A model generated the notes under the pieces. It ran no database searches. It was not told the DNA's origin and worked only from the letters and a program-made list of their open reading frames with translations. A stretch of 46,488 nucleotides of DNA from a virus. This document shows positions 9,541 to 17,019 of this stretch, in pieces (within the stretch, counting starts at the first letter, position 1; every line of letters starts with the position of its first letter). The position numbers and the translations under genes are program-made. Location: positions 1 through 46,488 of IMG/VR virus record IMGVR_UViG_3300028027_000084; one strand, given 5' to 3'.

Positions 9541-10167
9541 ATGGCTTATATCAACAACGAAACAATCACGGTCGATGCAGTTCTTACAAAAAAAGGCCGC
9601 GAATTATTGGCCGCAAACGGCGGTTTGAACATCTCAACATACGCACTTGCCGACGATGAAATTGATTATCGTCTATATCAACCAAATCACCCACAAGGTT
9701 CCGCCTATTATGATTTGGCTATTCGCAATACTCCAGTATTCGAAGCCTTCACGGACGAAAACCAATTGATGAAATATAAGCTTGTTACTCTACCAGCCGG
9801 TGTTACTTCCATCCCTGTTATTTCTCTTGGTCAAAGTTCTATCAACGTTGACAAAGACTATAAGGGAGAAGTCGTTATTGTTCCGGCAACAAATCCAGTA
9901 TACAACACTGTTCTTGGATATACAGCCATCTTGTCCAACAAGTCTGTTGGTACAATCATTGGCGAACAACTACAAGGCGTAGCAAGTGCAACAATTCCGT
10001 CATTCATCGGAGATGTATCTGCTACAACAGCTCAAGTTTCTATCGGACTAAGATTCAGATTCGTTCCAAATGCTTCTTTGACTCAAACAACCACAACAAC
10101 GCTAACAATTGTTGGTAACGAAAGTGGCGGATCTACAACAATTCCAGTTACTGTTAATGTTAACTGA
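9541..10167 (+). CDS. Virion structural protein (tail/baseplate)
   Basis: 208 residues. The N-terminus (T-V-D-A-V-L-T-K-K-G-R-E-L-L-A, then I-S-T-Y-A-L-A-D-D-E-I-D-Y) has a pattern I associate with tail or baseplate structural proteins of large T4-like phages. The rest is Thr/Val/Ile-rich beta structure ending in a repetitive T-Q-T-T-T-T-T-L-T strand region. No enzyme motif is visible. It lies 18 bases upstream of the 368-residue gene without a promoter-like motif between them, so the two are probably co-transcribed. The exact role is unknown. Confidence 0.6.
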   Translation: MAYINNETITVDAVLTKKGRELLAANGGLNISTYALADDEIDYRLYQPNHPQGSAYYDLAIRNTPVFEAFTDENQLMKYKLVTLPAGVTSIPVISLGQSSINVDKDYKGEVVIVPATNPVYNTVLGYTAILSNKSVGTIIGEQLQGVASATIPSFIGDVSATTAQVSIGLRFRFVPNASLTQTTTTTLTIVGNESGGSTTIPVTVNVN

Positions 10168-10185
10168 ACATAATATTTTATCACC

Positions 10186-11292
10186 ATGATTTTTAAACAA
10201 TTTGATACAACAGACATCGTGGCAGGAAGAACACAACCAGTTTCTACTGGTATGTGGAGCGCCGGTACTTCAAGTTGGTCTGCATTCTTTACAAGTAGTC
10301 GCCAAACAACTCCGTCATCTTCTCAGTTTGAACCATTGAACGGATTATACTACACAAATGTATATGACAAGCCAACTGGTTCTGTTGACTCTGAAATTTA
10401 TTTCTCGGTTGCTTACGGAAACGTAAACGGTTCCGGTTCTTCAACGTTCGACACAAGTTCATCTCAAGGCAGTTTGCTATACCCAACAAAAGCAATCTAT
10501 AACCAATACAGAAACTTGCTATTGACACCGGGTGATAGCAAATTTACATTTGCAACTTCATCCAATGCATCCACCGTAACTACGGTTGATTCGGACGAAA
10601 TTTATGTAATATCATTTAGAGGATCAAAGATGAAAGATCGTCTTGATCCTGGCCAATTCCAAATTACACTAAAAGGTGACGTTGGATCTGGAATTACTGT
10701 CATCGACGATTCCAAAGACAATCTTGATATCACCGCACAAACAGGTGGTCGTAGATACAATTTAATTCGCGGAACACTTGCCGGTGGTTCTATAAGTACC
10801 GGAAACTATGAAGCCATCGGATTGATGTATCCAGACTTGGGTTTGGTCGTTCTAAATGCATCCGCAGTCAGTAGATTGATTGGCGTGGTTGACGGAAAAT
10901 CTCTATCGTTTACAGCCTCCGATTGGAGTGGTCAATTTGCTAGAATGCAAAACTTGTTGTTTACAGCAGTTAAAAATGGTGCTGCCACAACCGGAATGAC
11001 TGCTCGTGTAACAGAATATGTTCCAGCTCGTCACTTCTTCGTGAGAGTAAAGAATCAAGAATATAACTATTCCAACAATCCAACGTTTGTTATCTCGAAA
11101 GATGATGCGACAAACTCGCAAGATATTGGAAAGCTACGTTTCTCGGACTTTTATACAAATCCAAAGGTATATATCACCAGTGTTGGCTTGTACAACGAAA
11201 ACAATGATTTGGTGGCTGTTGCCAAGTTGAGTCAGCCTCTTCTCAAGGACTTTACCAACGAGTGCTTGATCAAAATCAAGATAGACGTTTAA
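10186..11292 (+). CDS. Tail protein sharing a C-terminal module with the 1059-residue protein
   Basis: 368 residues, Ser/Thr/Gly-rich. It opens with I-F-K-Q-F-D-T-T-D-I, like the I-K-Q-F-S-A-G-D-I opening of the next protein. Its C-terminus contains E-Y-N-Y-S-N-N-P and then Y-I-T-S-V-G-L-Y-N-E-N-N with L-V-A-V-A-K-L; the next protein has E-F-N-Y-S-T-N-P and Y-I-T-T-I-G-L-Y-Q-D-N with L-V-A-V-G-K-L. The two are therefore probably paralogues at their ends. The shared ends may dock on the same tail site. No catalytic motifs are visible. Confidence 0.6.
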   Translation: MIFKQFDTTDIVAGRTQPVSTGMWSAGTSSWSAFFTSSRQTTPSSSQFEPLNGLYYTNVYDKPTGSVDSEIYFSVAYGNVNGSGSSTFDTSSSQGSLLYPTKAIYNQYRNLLLTPGDSKFTFATSSNASTVTTVDSDEIYVISFRGSKMKDRLDPGQFQITLKGDVGSGITVIDDSKDNLDITAQTGGRRYNLIRGTLAGGSISTGNYEAIGLMYPDLGLVVLNASAVSRLIGVVDGKSLSFTASDWSGQFARMQNLLFTAVKNGAATTGMTARVTEYVPARHFFVRVKNQEYNYSNNPTFVISKDDATNSQDIGKLRFSDFYTNPKVYITSVGLYNENNDLVAVAKLSQPLLKDFTNECLIKIKIDV

Positions 11293-11299
11293 TAAATAG

Positions 11300-11325
11300 C
11301 CGCGAGATATGGTCAAATCTCGTGG
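11300..11325 (+). terminator. Intergenic hairpin, possible terminator or processing site
   Basis: A nine-pair stem (11300-11308 with 11317-11325, one G-U pair) has an eight-base loop. It lies just after the 368-residue gene and just before the next ATATTTAT motif. No T-run follows, so intrinsic termination is uncertain. Confidence 0.35.
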
Positions 11326-11332
11326 TGGGTAA

Positions 11333-11340
11333 ATATTTAT
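11333..11340 (+). promoter_or_regulatory. Candidate late promoter core ATATTTAT
   Basis: The core ends only six bases before the ATG at 11347. If it acts as a -10 element, the transcript would be nearly leaderless. Confidence 0.4.
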
Positions 11341-11346
11341 CTCTAT

Positions 11347-14300
11347 ATGATTAAGCAGTTTTCTGCGGGAGATATTACAGTAAGGCCATTCAAAACGTTC
11401 AAGAACTGGACACTACAGAGTATTGACTCGTCAAGTTTGGATGCTTATGGATATAGTACTTATTATAATGGCAAGTTAGAAATCAACGAGGGGTTGAAAC
11501 TAAATACCATTTTTTATCCAACCCAAAGTATATACTTTGTATCTGGCAGCGAGCCAATCAATTCATCTGGTAAATATGCCAGAAACATATACAGCGTTAC
11601 AGACGCTATGTTTTATAGAAATGCCAACGACCCACTCAATTTGTTTGGCGTTGAAAAGTATATGGAAGATCCGGTTACGGGTAAAAAAGAAGTTCGTGAA
11701 ATTCACAACAGAATCATAACGGCAAATCTAAAACACAATGTTTGGGGAGAAAAGGTAATACCAGAAACTGTAAAGATTGTTGACGACTCTAACATTCATC
11801 AAACGTTTGACATTCGCGATGATGGTTATACCAACTTATATTTGACGGGTTCTCATTTTCCTGGTAATCAAAGAATAGGCGGATACAGAAACCTTGTTTC
11901 TCGTCCATATTGGGTAAGCTCAAGTGGAGAATTTTATGTTACTTTTAGTAACGGTGAAATACAATATGTAAATTTAGCCAACGCCAAACAATATATGGCA
12001 ATGGGCATTCCTGTTACATATGTTGAGCCAGAAACAGGATCGTGGGCGTGGGATGATTCTACAAGCAGAGACTACTTCGAGTCAGCCAATGAACATTTTG
12101 GCGAATCTGTTAGTTCGTGGGGTCCGTATGTGGCAGTTGGTTCATCCATGGATGCACTCAGTCTGTCAACACGTCGTACAGGATATGTTTCTGTATTCAA
12201 GCATGATTCTAAGAAAGACGCACATCGTTTAGTAGCAAAAATAAACTTTCCATTTACTCAAAGTGTAGCAGGTACATCTTCTTACTTTGAAGATTCATTT
12301 GGATATTCAGTTTCACTTCGCGACAATTTCTTGGCAGTAGGTTCTCCAACCGGTTCAGCATGTTCAGTCAATTTATACAACGGATATGTTTGTGTATATG
12401 ACAAAAACAAAGGCGGTCCAGATAATTGGGGAATTATAAACATGTTAAAGGGAGAAAGCAACGGAGACAAATTTGGAAATTCTGTTGCTATTGACAATGA
12501 CATTCTAGCAGTAGGTGCTCCGGCATATAGTGGTAGTAAAGGTGCTGTTTATATTTTCAGAAAGCACAGATATATGGACTCTGGCTCGTGTTTAGATATA
12601 CCAACCGGTTCAAGTTGGCAACAAGTTGTATTTGCTTCTGATTTTTGTGCTGAACTAGCAACAAGTTCGTTGGTTGTAACTCAAAGTTATACTCCAACAT
12701 TTGTTTCTGGAAATTATACTTGGACATATGAAACCGTATTGACTTCGAGTATCCAAGCAGTTGGAGATAATTTTGGATGGTCTGTTTCAGTAGATGCTAA
12801 TAGACTAATTGTTGGCACAAACAAATACGGAACTGGTTATGCTACCATGTTTACTTGCTCATACTATTCAGCATCTATGAATAGTTGCCCAACGGCATCT
12901 TGGAAACAAATTCAAATATTTAGAAAAGATAATACCACCGGAGACTTGAACATCAATGGTCCAGAATATTCTGTTGATGTATCAAGTGAAATCATCACAG
13001 ACAAGTTTGGATACTCTGTATCTACTAGCGGTAAGAATGTTGTTGTTGGTTGCCAATATGACAAAGCATACAAGCCATATTATGCTTATACAGGCAGTGC
13101 TCTTGTTCTTGGAGCCGCATACTTTTATCAATATGGATATGTCGCCGATTGTCTTGATTTTCAATATGACTTGAAAACAAAAACCTTTGGTGACAGAAAA
13201 TACCAAACAAACAATAAATTTGGCTGGTCTGTATCTATAGAAGGATCTACCGCAGCCGTTACATCTTTACCAGATAAACTAACCAATGATATAGATTACT
13301 CAACTGGAAGTTATATACTTGAAAACTTTAGTTATGAATCAAGTGGTTCCGCCGACTCTGTATTAGGTCGTGCTACAATATACAACTACGACGACAATTC
13401 TGATGCTTGGCATATTACCGGTGAGCTAAGAAGAAACAAAGAAGAAAATTCTCCATACAACATATATGGATATTCTGTTTCTCTTGGTTCTGATTATATG
13501 TGTGTTGGTGCCCCAATCGTAAATATAGCCGCACCTTCTTCATATAGCCAAATCATTGACGAAAACAATCAAGTTTCATCTTCGTTTCCATCTTCATACT
13601 CTGGCTCGGCGTATATCTATAACATGAGAAAATATGAAACCAATCCGTTGATTGGAAATATATTCTACAACAATGGATATTTTGTTATTACCAACACCGG
13701 CTCAAATTATCAAAACATATTTATGGGCACAGGCTCAAGAGGTTTTGAAATGAACTATCAAGGTGCCCACACAATTTACGAACATGAATATCTAGTATCA
13801 GTTCGTCCAGGCGAATTCAATTATAGTACAAACCCATCATCACTTGTACAAAATCCTCTTTACTTTGACGTAAATCAAGACGGCGTTGTAGATTATAAAG
13901 ATGTTAGTTTGGTTATGCGTTATCTACAAATGAAAAAGTTTTATGCTGAATTTGTATTTGATGAAAACGGCATTGTATTAGAGCCAGACACTCTTGAAGA
14001 TTATAGTTGGTGGGCAAATGATATTATCCAAACAGAAGCTACCGACGTTCTTCAACAAGAAAGTGATTATGCCGCATATCTTGCCAGTGCTTCATTTGAT
14101 CCATTTACAAAAAAGGCATTTGATTATATTGAAACCAATCTAGTCAATACTGGAATACTTGATATTGACGGCGACGGCATTATCAATCTAAACGACGGAT
14201 TTATTTTCTCGTTATATTACTTCGGCAAGCTAAATCCAACAAAACTATCCAACTATATTACAGCAGCATCAACTCGCATATATGTCAAAGATATTGAAAC

Positions 14301-14526
14301 TTATCTAAATCAATATTGCGGAGTTGATCATTCTAAAGTAACGCCGGAGTTTCTAAACTATCAATATAGTTCATCGTATGATCCAACCGGCTCATTCCTT
14401 GCTCCATATATTACAACAATCGGACTATATCAAGACAATCAACTTGTTGCCGTAGGCAAACTTGGTCGTCCTATAAAAAACCTAATTGATTGGCCGGTCA
14501 ATATTGTTGTCCGTTTTGATACATAA
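11347..14526 (+). CDS. Tail adhesin with seven-repeat FG-GAP propeller and dockerin-like motifs
   Basis: 1059 residues. Seven repeats of the form x-F/Y-G-x-S-V-S/A followed by V-G-x-P/T and an aromatic Y-I/V-Y/F strand start near residues 247, 315, 373, 473, 552, 623 and 705; seven is the number needed for a closed integrin-alpha-type beta propeller. Two calcium-loop segments follow, D-V-N-Q-D-G-V-V-D near 840 and D-I-D-G-D-G-I-I-N near 938, spaced somewhat wider than in a classic dockerin. These lie between E-F-N-Y-S-T-N-P and Y-I-T-T-I-G-L-Y, the two halves of a module that is contiguous in the 368-residue neighbour. Ligand or host-surface binding is inferred. Confidence 0.75.
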   Translation: MIKQFSAGDITVRPFKTFKNWTLQSIDSSSLDAYGYSTYYNGKLEINEGLKLNTIFYPTQSIYFVSGSEPINSSGKYARNIYSVTDAMFYRNANDPLNLFGVEKYMEDPVTGKKEVREIHNRIITANLKHNVWGEKVIPETVKIVDDSNIHQTFDIRDDGYTNLYLTGSHFPGNQRIGGYRNLVSRPYWVSSSGEFYVTFSNGEIQYVNLANAKQYMAMGIPVTYVEPETGSWAWDDSTSRDYFESANEHFGESVSSWGPYVAVGSSMDALSLSTRRTGYVSVFKHDSKKDAHRLVAKINFPFTQSVAGTSSYFEDSFGYSVSLRDNFLAVGSPTGSACSVNLYNGYVCVYDKNKGGPDNWGIINMLKGESNGDKFGNSVAIDNDILAVGAPAYSGSKGAVYIFRKHRYMDSGSCLDIPTGSSWQQVVFASDFCAELATSSLVVTQSYTPTFVSGNYTWTYETVLTSSIQAVGDNFGWSVSVDANRLIVGTNKYGTGYATMFTCSYYSASMNSCPTASWKQIQIFRKDNTTGDLNINGPEYSVDVSSEIITDKFGYSVSTSGKNVVVGCQYDKAYKPYYAYTGSALVLGAAYFYQYGYVADCLDFQYDLKTKTFGDRKYQTNNKFGWSVSIEGSTAAVTSLPDKLTNDIDYSTGSYILENFSYESSGSADSVLGRATIYNYDDNSDAWHITGELRRNKEENSPYNIYGYSVSLGSDYMCVGAPIVNIAAPSSYSQIIDENNQVSSSFPSSYSGSAYIYNMRKYETNPLIGNIFYNNGYFVITNTGSNYQNIFMGTGSRGFEMNYQGAHTIYEHEYLVSVRPGEFNYSTNPSSLVQNPLYFDVNQDGVVDYKDVSLVMRYLQMKKFYAEFVFDENGIVLEPDTLEDYSWWANDIIQTEATDVLQQESDYAAYLASASFDPFTKKAFDYIETNLVNTGILDIDGDGIINLNDGFIFSLYYFGKLNPTKLSNYITAASTRIYVKDIETYLNQYCGVDHSKVTPEFLNYQYSSSYDPTGSFLAPYITTIGLYQDNQLVAVGKLGRPIKNLIDWPVNIVVRFDT

Positions 14527-14529
14527 CAT

Positions 14530-14539
14530 TATATTTATA
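14530..14539 (+). promoter_or_regulatory. Candidate late promoter, TATATTTATA
   Basis: It lies 23 bases before the ATG at 14563, followed by a strong AGGAG ribosome site at 14550-14554. This is the best-formed motif plus leader in the window. Confidence 0.55.
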
Positions 14540-14562
14540 ATAAACAATAGGAGAACATATAT

Positions 14563-14904
14563 ATGCACCCAGGTTCAACAACCGATCCAACTAAAGTAGA
14601 AAGACATTCATTAACCGACGGCGGTTTAAAAGGTATTTATGAAAGATACCAAAGCCTTGCCAATGTGGGTGGCGGAAGTGCCAAAGATGTTGGTACAGAC
14701 CGCGCCGCAACCGACGCGATCAATGGCGGGCCAGCATCGCAAGCAGCTACACGCGACTGGGCACAAAAAGATTTCAAGATCAAGCAAGGTTTACAACAAA
14801 CTCAGTTTACCGGCGACTTAACTGGGAATTCCGGTGGTTTGGGTTATGCAAAGGTGGGTCTTAGTCACAGCAATACAAAGTACGCCCCAGGCGGACGTTT
14901 GTAA
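14563..14904 (+). CDS. Small Gly-rich phage protein, unknown function
   Basis: 113 residues, unrecognised. It starts after the clearest Shine-Dalgarno site of the region (AGGAG, eight bases upstream). The sequence is polar and Gly/Asn/Thr-rich (G-D-L-T-G-N-S-G-G-L-G) with a short central helix, no Cys and no membrane segment. The strong own promoter-like motif and ribosome site suggest high late expression, as for a minor virion protein. That is inference only. Confidence 0.65.
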   Translation: MHPGSTTDPTKVERHSLTDGGLKGIYERYQSLANVGGGSAKDVGTDRAATDAINGGPASQAATRDWAQKDFKIKQGLQQTQFTGDLTGNSGGLGYAKVGLSHSNTKYAPGGRL

Positions 14905-14929
14905 TATATAGTTTTTATAAAAAGGTTAT

Positions 14930-15421
14930 ATGAAAATATTGGGCTTGGATTTAAGCACAACTACGTGCGGATGGGTTGTAACAGAAGATAAAAAGATTCT
15001 TGGTGCTGGCTTTGTTGATATAGCGGGTATAGAGTCATACAAAGAAAAAGCCGACCTTATTATAACTGCGTTGGCTAATCATACTTTTGAAAAAATCATC
15101 ATAGAAGAAAGTCTTTTTGGCTTTGCTGGCGGCGGTACTTCTCAACAGATTATAATCAAACTAGTAAAAAACAAGGCGGTTGTTGGTTATATCCTAGAAA
15201 ATCATTATAACATAAAAGTAGAGAGTATACATGCCCAAACCGCACGCAAGAAAGCATTTGGCATGGCGAGAGTTAAGGGAATCAAGCCAAAAGTGTTTGT
15301 AAAAGAGCAAGTTGAGAAGTTATATGACATGACACCTTGGACTATTTATAATAAGATAAAGAATCCAGACAAGCGTATGGAAGATGTATATGATGCTCTT
15401 GTTTTAAGTCTTGCGGGGTAA
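14930..15421 (+). CDS. RuvC-like Holliday-junction resolvase / RNase H-fold nuclease
   Basis: 163 residues, the size of RuvC (about 170). The N-terminus has G-L-D-L-S-T-T-T-C-G-W with the first acidic catalytic residue at D7. A second acidic site is at E59/E60 in I-I-I-E-E-S-L, followed by the RuvC-like G-G-G-T-S-Q segment. The C-terminus has R-M-E-D-V-Y-D-A-L, giving D152 and D155. This is the complete D-E-D-D set expected for junction resolution. T4 resolves branched DNA with the unrelated endonuclease VII (gp49), and this enzyme may replace it before packaging. It starts the DNA-metabolism group within the tail region. AAAGG lies upstream of the ATG. Confidence 0.85.
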   Translation: MKILGLDLSTTTCGWVVTEDKKILGAGFVDIAGIESYKEKADLIITALANHTFEKIIIEESLFGFAGGGTSQQIIIKLVKNKAVVGYILENHYNIKVESIHAQTARKKAFGMARVKGIKPKVFVKEQVEKLYDMTPWTIYNKIKNPDKRMEDVYDALVLSLAG

Positions 15422-15449
15422 TATATATTGGTGTTTTTTTATTAGGACT

Positions 15450-15459
15450 TATATTTATT
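15450..15459 (+). promoter_or_regulatory. Candidate late promoter, TATATTTATT
   Basis: It sits in the 67-base gap before the 125-residue gene, 29 bases from the ATG, the second-longest spacing for a motif lying directly before a gene. Confidence 0.45.
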
Positions 15460-15488
15460 GATATAATACTTAACAAACACTCATTATT

Positions 15489-15866
15489 ATGAAAAGAGGC
15501 GAACTAAAAGCACTAATCAAAGAAGTTGTACAAGAAATGGCATATCAACCTTCGCGGTGGGTAACAACTAAACAAGGTACCCCGTGGAGCAAGGAGCAAT
15601 TTAAATATGTTCCAGGAGTTCCATTAAATCAACAAGAACAGTCCGAATTTAAACAGGCTGTTGAACAAGCGGCGGAAGCAATCGCGGACAAATATCCAGA
15701 CGCCAAAAAGTATGTTGAAAATTTGAATGATGTGGTTAAACGTTTAAATATTCCAAAGAGTTGGGCAATCAAAGCGGTAAGACAACACAAGAAAGATTAT
15801 GCAGCAGGAAAAGTAGCGGGGTCTGCAAAACCAACTTTTGGAGCCGATAAATCCGACTTTAACTGA
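15489..15866 (+). CDS. Small basic protein with head-type N-terminal peptide
   Basis: 125 residues, unrecognised. Residues 1-18 (M-K-R-G-E-L-K-A-L-I-K-E-V-V-Q-E-M) match the recurring amphipathic N-terminal peptide of head-cluster proteins. The rest is mainly helical, with E-A-I-A-D-K-Y-P-D-A-K-K and a basic C-terminal segment (K-A-V-R-Q-H-K-K-D-Y). A motif-type promoter lies before it and a hairpin terminator after it, so it may be a one-gene unit. If the N-terminal peptide is a capsid-targeting signal, this would be a packaged DNA-binding protein; both points are inference. Confidence 0.7.
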   Translation: MKRGELKALIKEVVQEMAYQPSRWVTTKQGTPWSKEQFKYVPGVPLNQQEQSEFKQAVEQAAEAIADKYPDAKKYVENLNDVVKRLNIPKSWAIKAVRQHKKDYAAGKVAGSAKPTFGADKSDFN

Positions 15867-15891
15867 AAATCTATTAATTAAAGTTATAAAC

Positions 15892-15918
15892 AAAACCTCA
15901 CAAATCGTGGGGTTTTTT
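15892..15918 (+). terminator. Rho-independent terminator
   Basis: A ten-pair stem (15892-15901 with 15907-15916, one G-U pair) has a five-base loop, and the 3' arm runs into six T residues at 15913-15918. It ends the 125-residue gene's unit and separates it from the primase unit. Confidence 0.8.
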
Positions 15919-15940
15919 ATTTAATATATTTAGTATATTA

Positions 15941-15964
15941 AAACCCGTCAAATTCGACGGGTTT
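15941..15964 (+). terminator. Second hairpin, possibly terminating on the minus strand
   Basis: A perfect nine-pair GC-containing stem (15941-15949 with 15956-15964) has a six-base loop. No T-run follows on the + strand. Read on the - strand it is followed by TTTTAAT, so it may act in the other direction or as a processing hairpin. Confidence 0.45.
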
Positions 15965-16002
15965 GGAAGTTGCGTGTATAATATACAACGACTTTTTATA
16001 GA

Positions 16003-16030
16003 TTGACTATTATAGCATCTTGCGTATAGT
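16003..16030 (+). promoter_or_regulatory. Weak sigma70-like promoter candidate before primase
   Basis: TTGACT at 16003-16008 and TATAGT at 16025-16030 are separated by 16 bases, but the ATG follows only ten bases later. A TATAAT at 15977-15982 is an alternative -10 without a convincing -35. No ATATTTAT core lies between the hairpins and the gene. Confidence 0.3.
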
Positions 16031-16040
16031 AGCAGTCTAA

Positions 16041-17012
16041 ATGTCGTCACTAAAAACTTCAGAAATCACCAGTTTAATAAATAAGGTCTTGAAGGAGTCT
16101 GGAAGACTTCGTAAGGGCGGAAACTTGACGTATCATTGTCCTTTTTGTAATCATAGAAAACGAAAGTTGGAAGTATGTGTTGATGAACCATATGTGTGGC
16201 ACTGCTGGACATGTGACGCTAAAGGTAGAGGATTGTTTTATCTATTCAAGAAAGCAAATGCTTCACAGGATATATTCGCAAAACTAGAAAGCATTGTAGG
16301 AACATACACACCCAAAAAAGAAAACTTGGATATATTCTCTAATAAAATAGAGGCACTGTTTAGTCCAAAGAAAGAGTCTAAAACAGAAGACTTATTACTG
16401 CCCGCAGAGTTTAAGAGTTTACTTGAAAATGATGGCAGCATAGAATATAAAATCGCCAAGAACTATGCCAAGAAGCGCAATCTAACCAAATGTGATATTG
16501 TAAAATACAACATAGGTTATTGTAGCAAAGGACCGTTTGCTAATCGTCTTGTGTTTCCATCATATGATGCCGACAACAACTTAAACTTTTATAGTTGCCG
16601 CAGTTATTATGACGATGGATACAAGTATAAAAACAGCGAGTTTTCAAAGAACATTGTTGGTTTTGAGAACATGATTGATTTTGATTTTCCAATATATTTG
16701 TGCGAAGGTGCTCTAGATGCTATTGCTCTAAAAAGAAATGCTATTCCCTTATTTGGAAAAACTTTGAGTGCAAAACTAAAGTCGGCAATTATACAAAGTA
16801 AATGTCCAGAAGTAAATATTGTATTAGACGATGATGCTCTAAACAGTGCGATTAAGATTGCTCAATATATAAACTCTATAGGAAAAGTGGCAAAACTTGT
16901 AAGATTGGATGGTAAAGATCCAAACGTGCTTGGTTTTTGTAAAACAATGCAGCAAATAAAAAATACGAGTGTGCTTGACTTTTCGGCATTAACCAGATTA
17001 AGATTAGAATAA
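16041..17012 (+). CDS. DNA primase (zinc finger plus TOPRIM)
   Basis: 323 residues, near the size of T4 primase gp61 (342). An N-terminal zinc ribbon has C-P-F-C (C33, C36) and C-W-T-C (C55, C58). The TOPRIM core shows Y-L-C-E-G-A-L-D-A with its glutamate near 222 and a second acidic cluster V-L-D-D-D-A near 263-265. This matches DnaG-type primases that make RNA primers for lagging-strand synthesis. No helicase-binding domain is obvious. It is followed eight bases later by the Mre11-Rad50 fusion and probably shares its transcript. There is no good ribosome site, so the start is the first ATG after the terminators. Confidence 0.88.
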   Translation: MSSLKTSEITSLINKVLKESGRLRKGGNLTYHCPFCNHRKRKLEVCVDEPYVWHCWTCDAKGRGLFYLFKKANASQDIFAKLESIVGTYTPKKENLDIFSNKIEALFSPKKESKTEDLLLPAEFKSLLENDGSIEYKIAKNYAKKRNLTKCDIVKYNIGYCSKGPFANRLVFPSYDADNNLNFYSCRSYYDDGYKYKNSEFSKNIVGFENMIDFDFPIYLCEGALDAIALKRNAIPLFGKTLSAKLKSAIIQSKCPEVNIVLDDDALNSAIKIAQYINSIGKVAKLVRLDGKDPNVLGFCKTMQQIKNTSVLDFSALTRLRLE

Positions 17013-17019
17013 TAATATT

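Noticed and set aside
15941-15964. Second hairpin as a strong + strand terminator
   Set aside because: No T-run follows on the + strand; kept only as a weak or minus-strand candidate.
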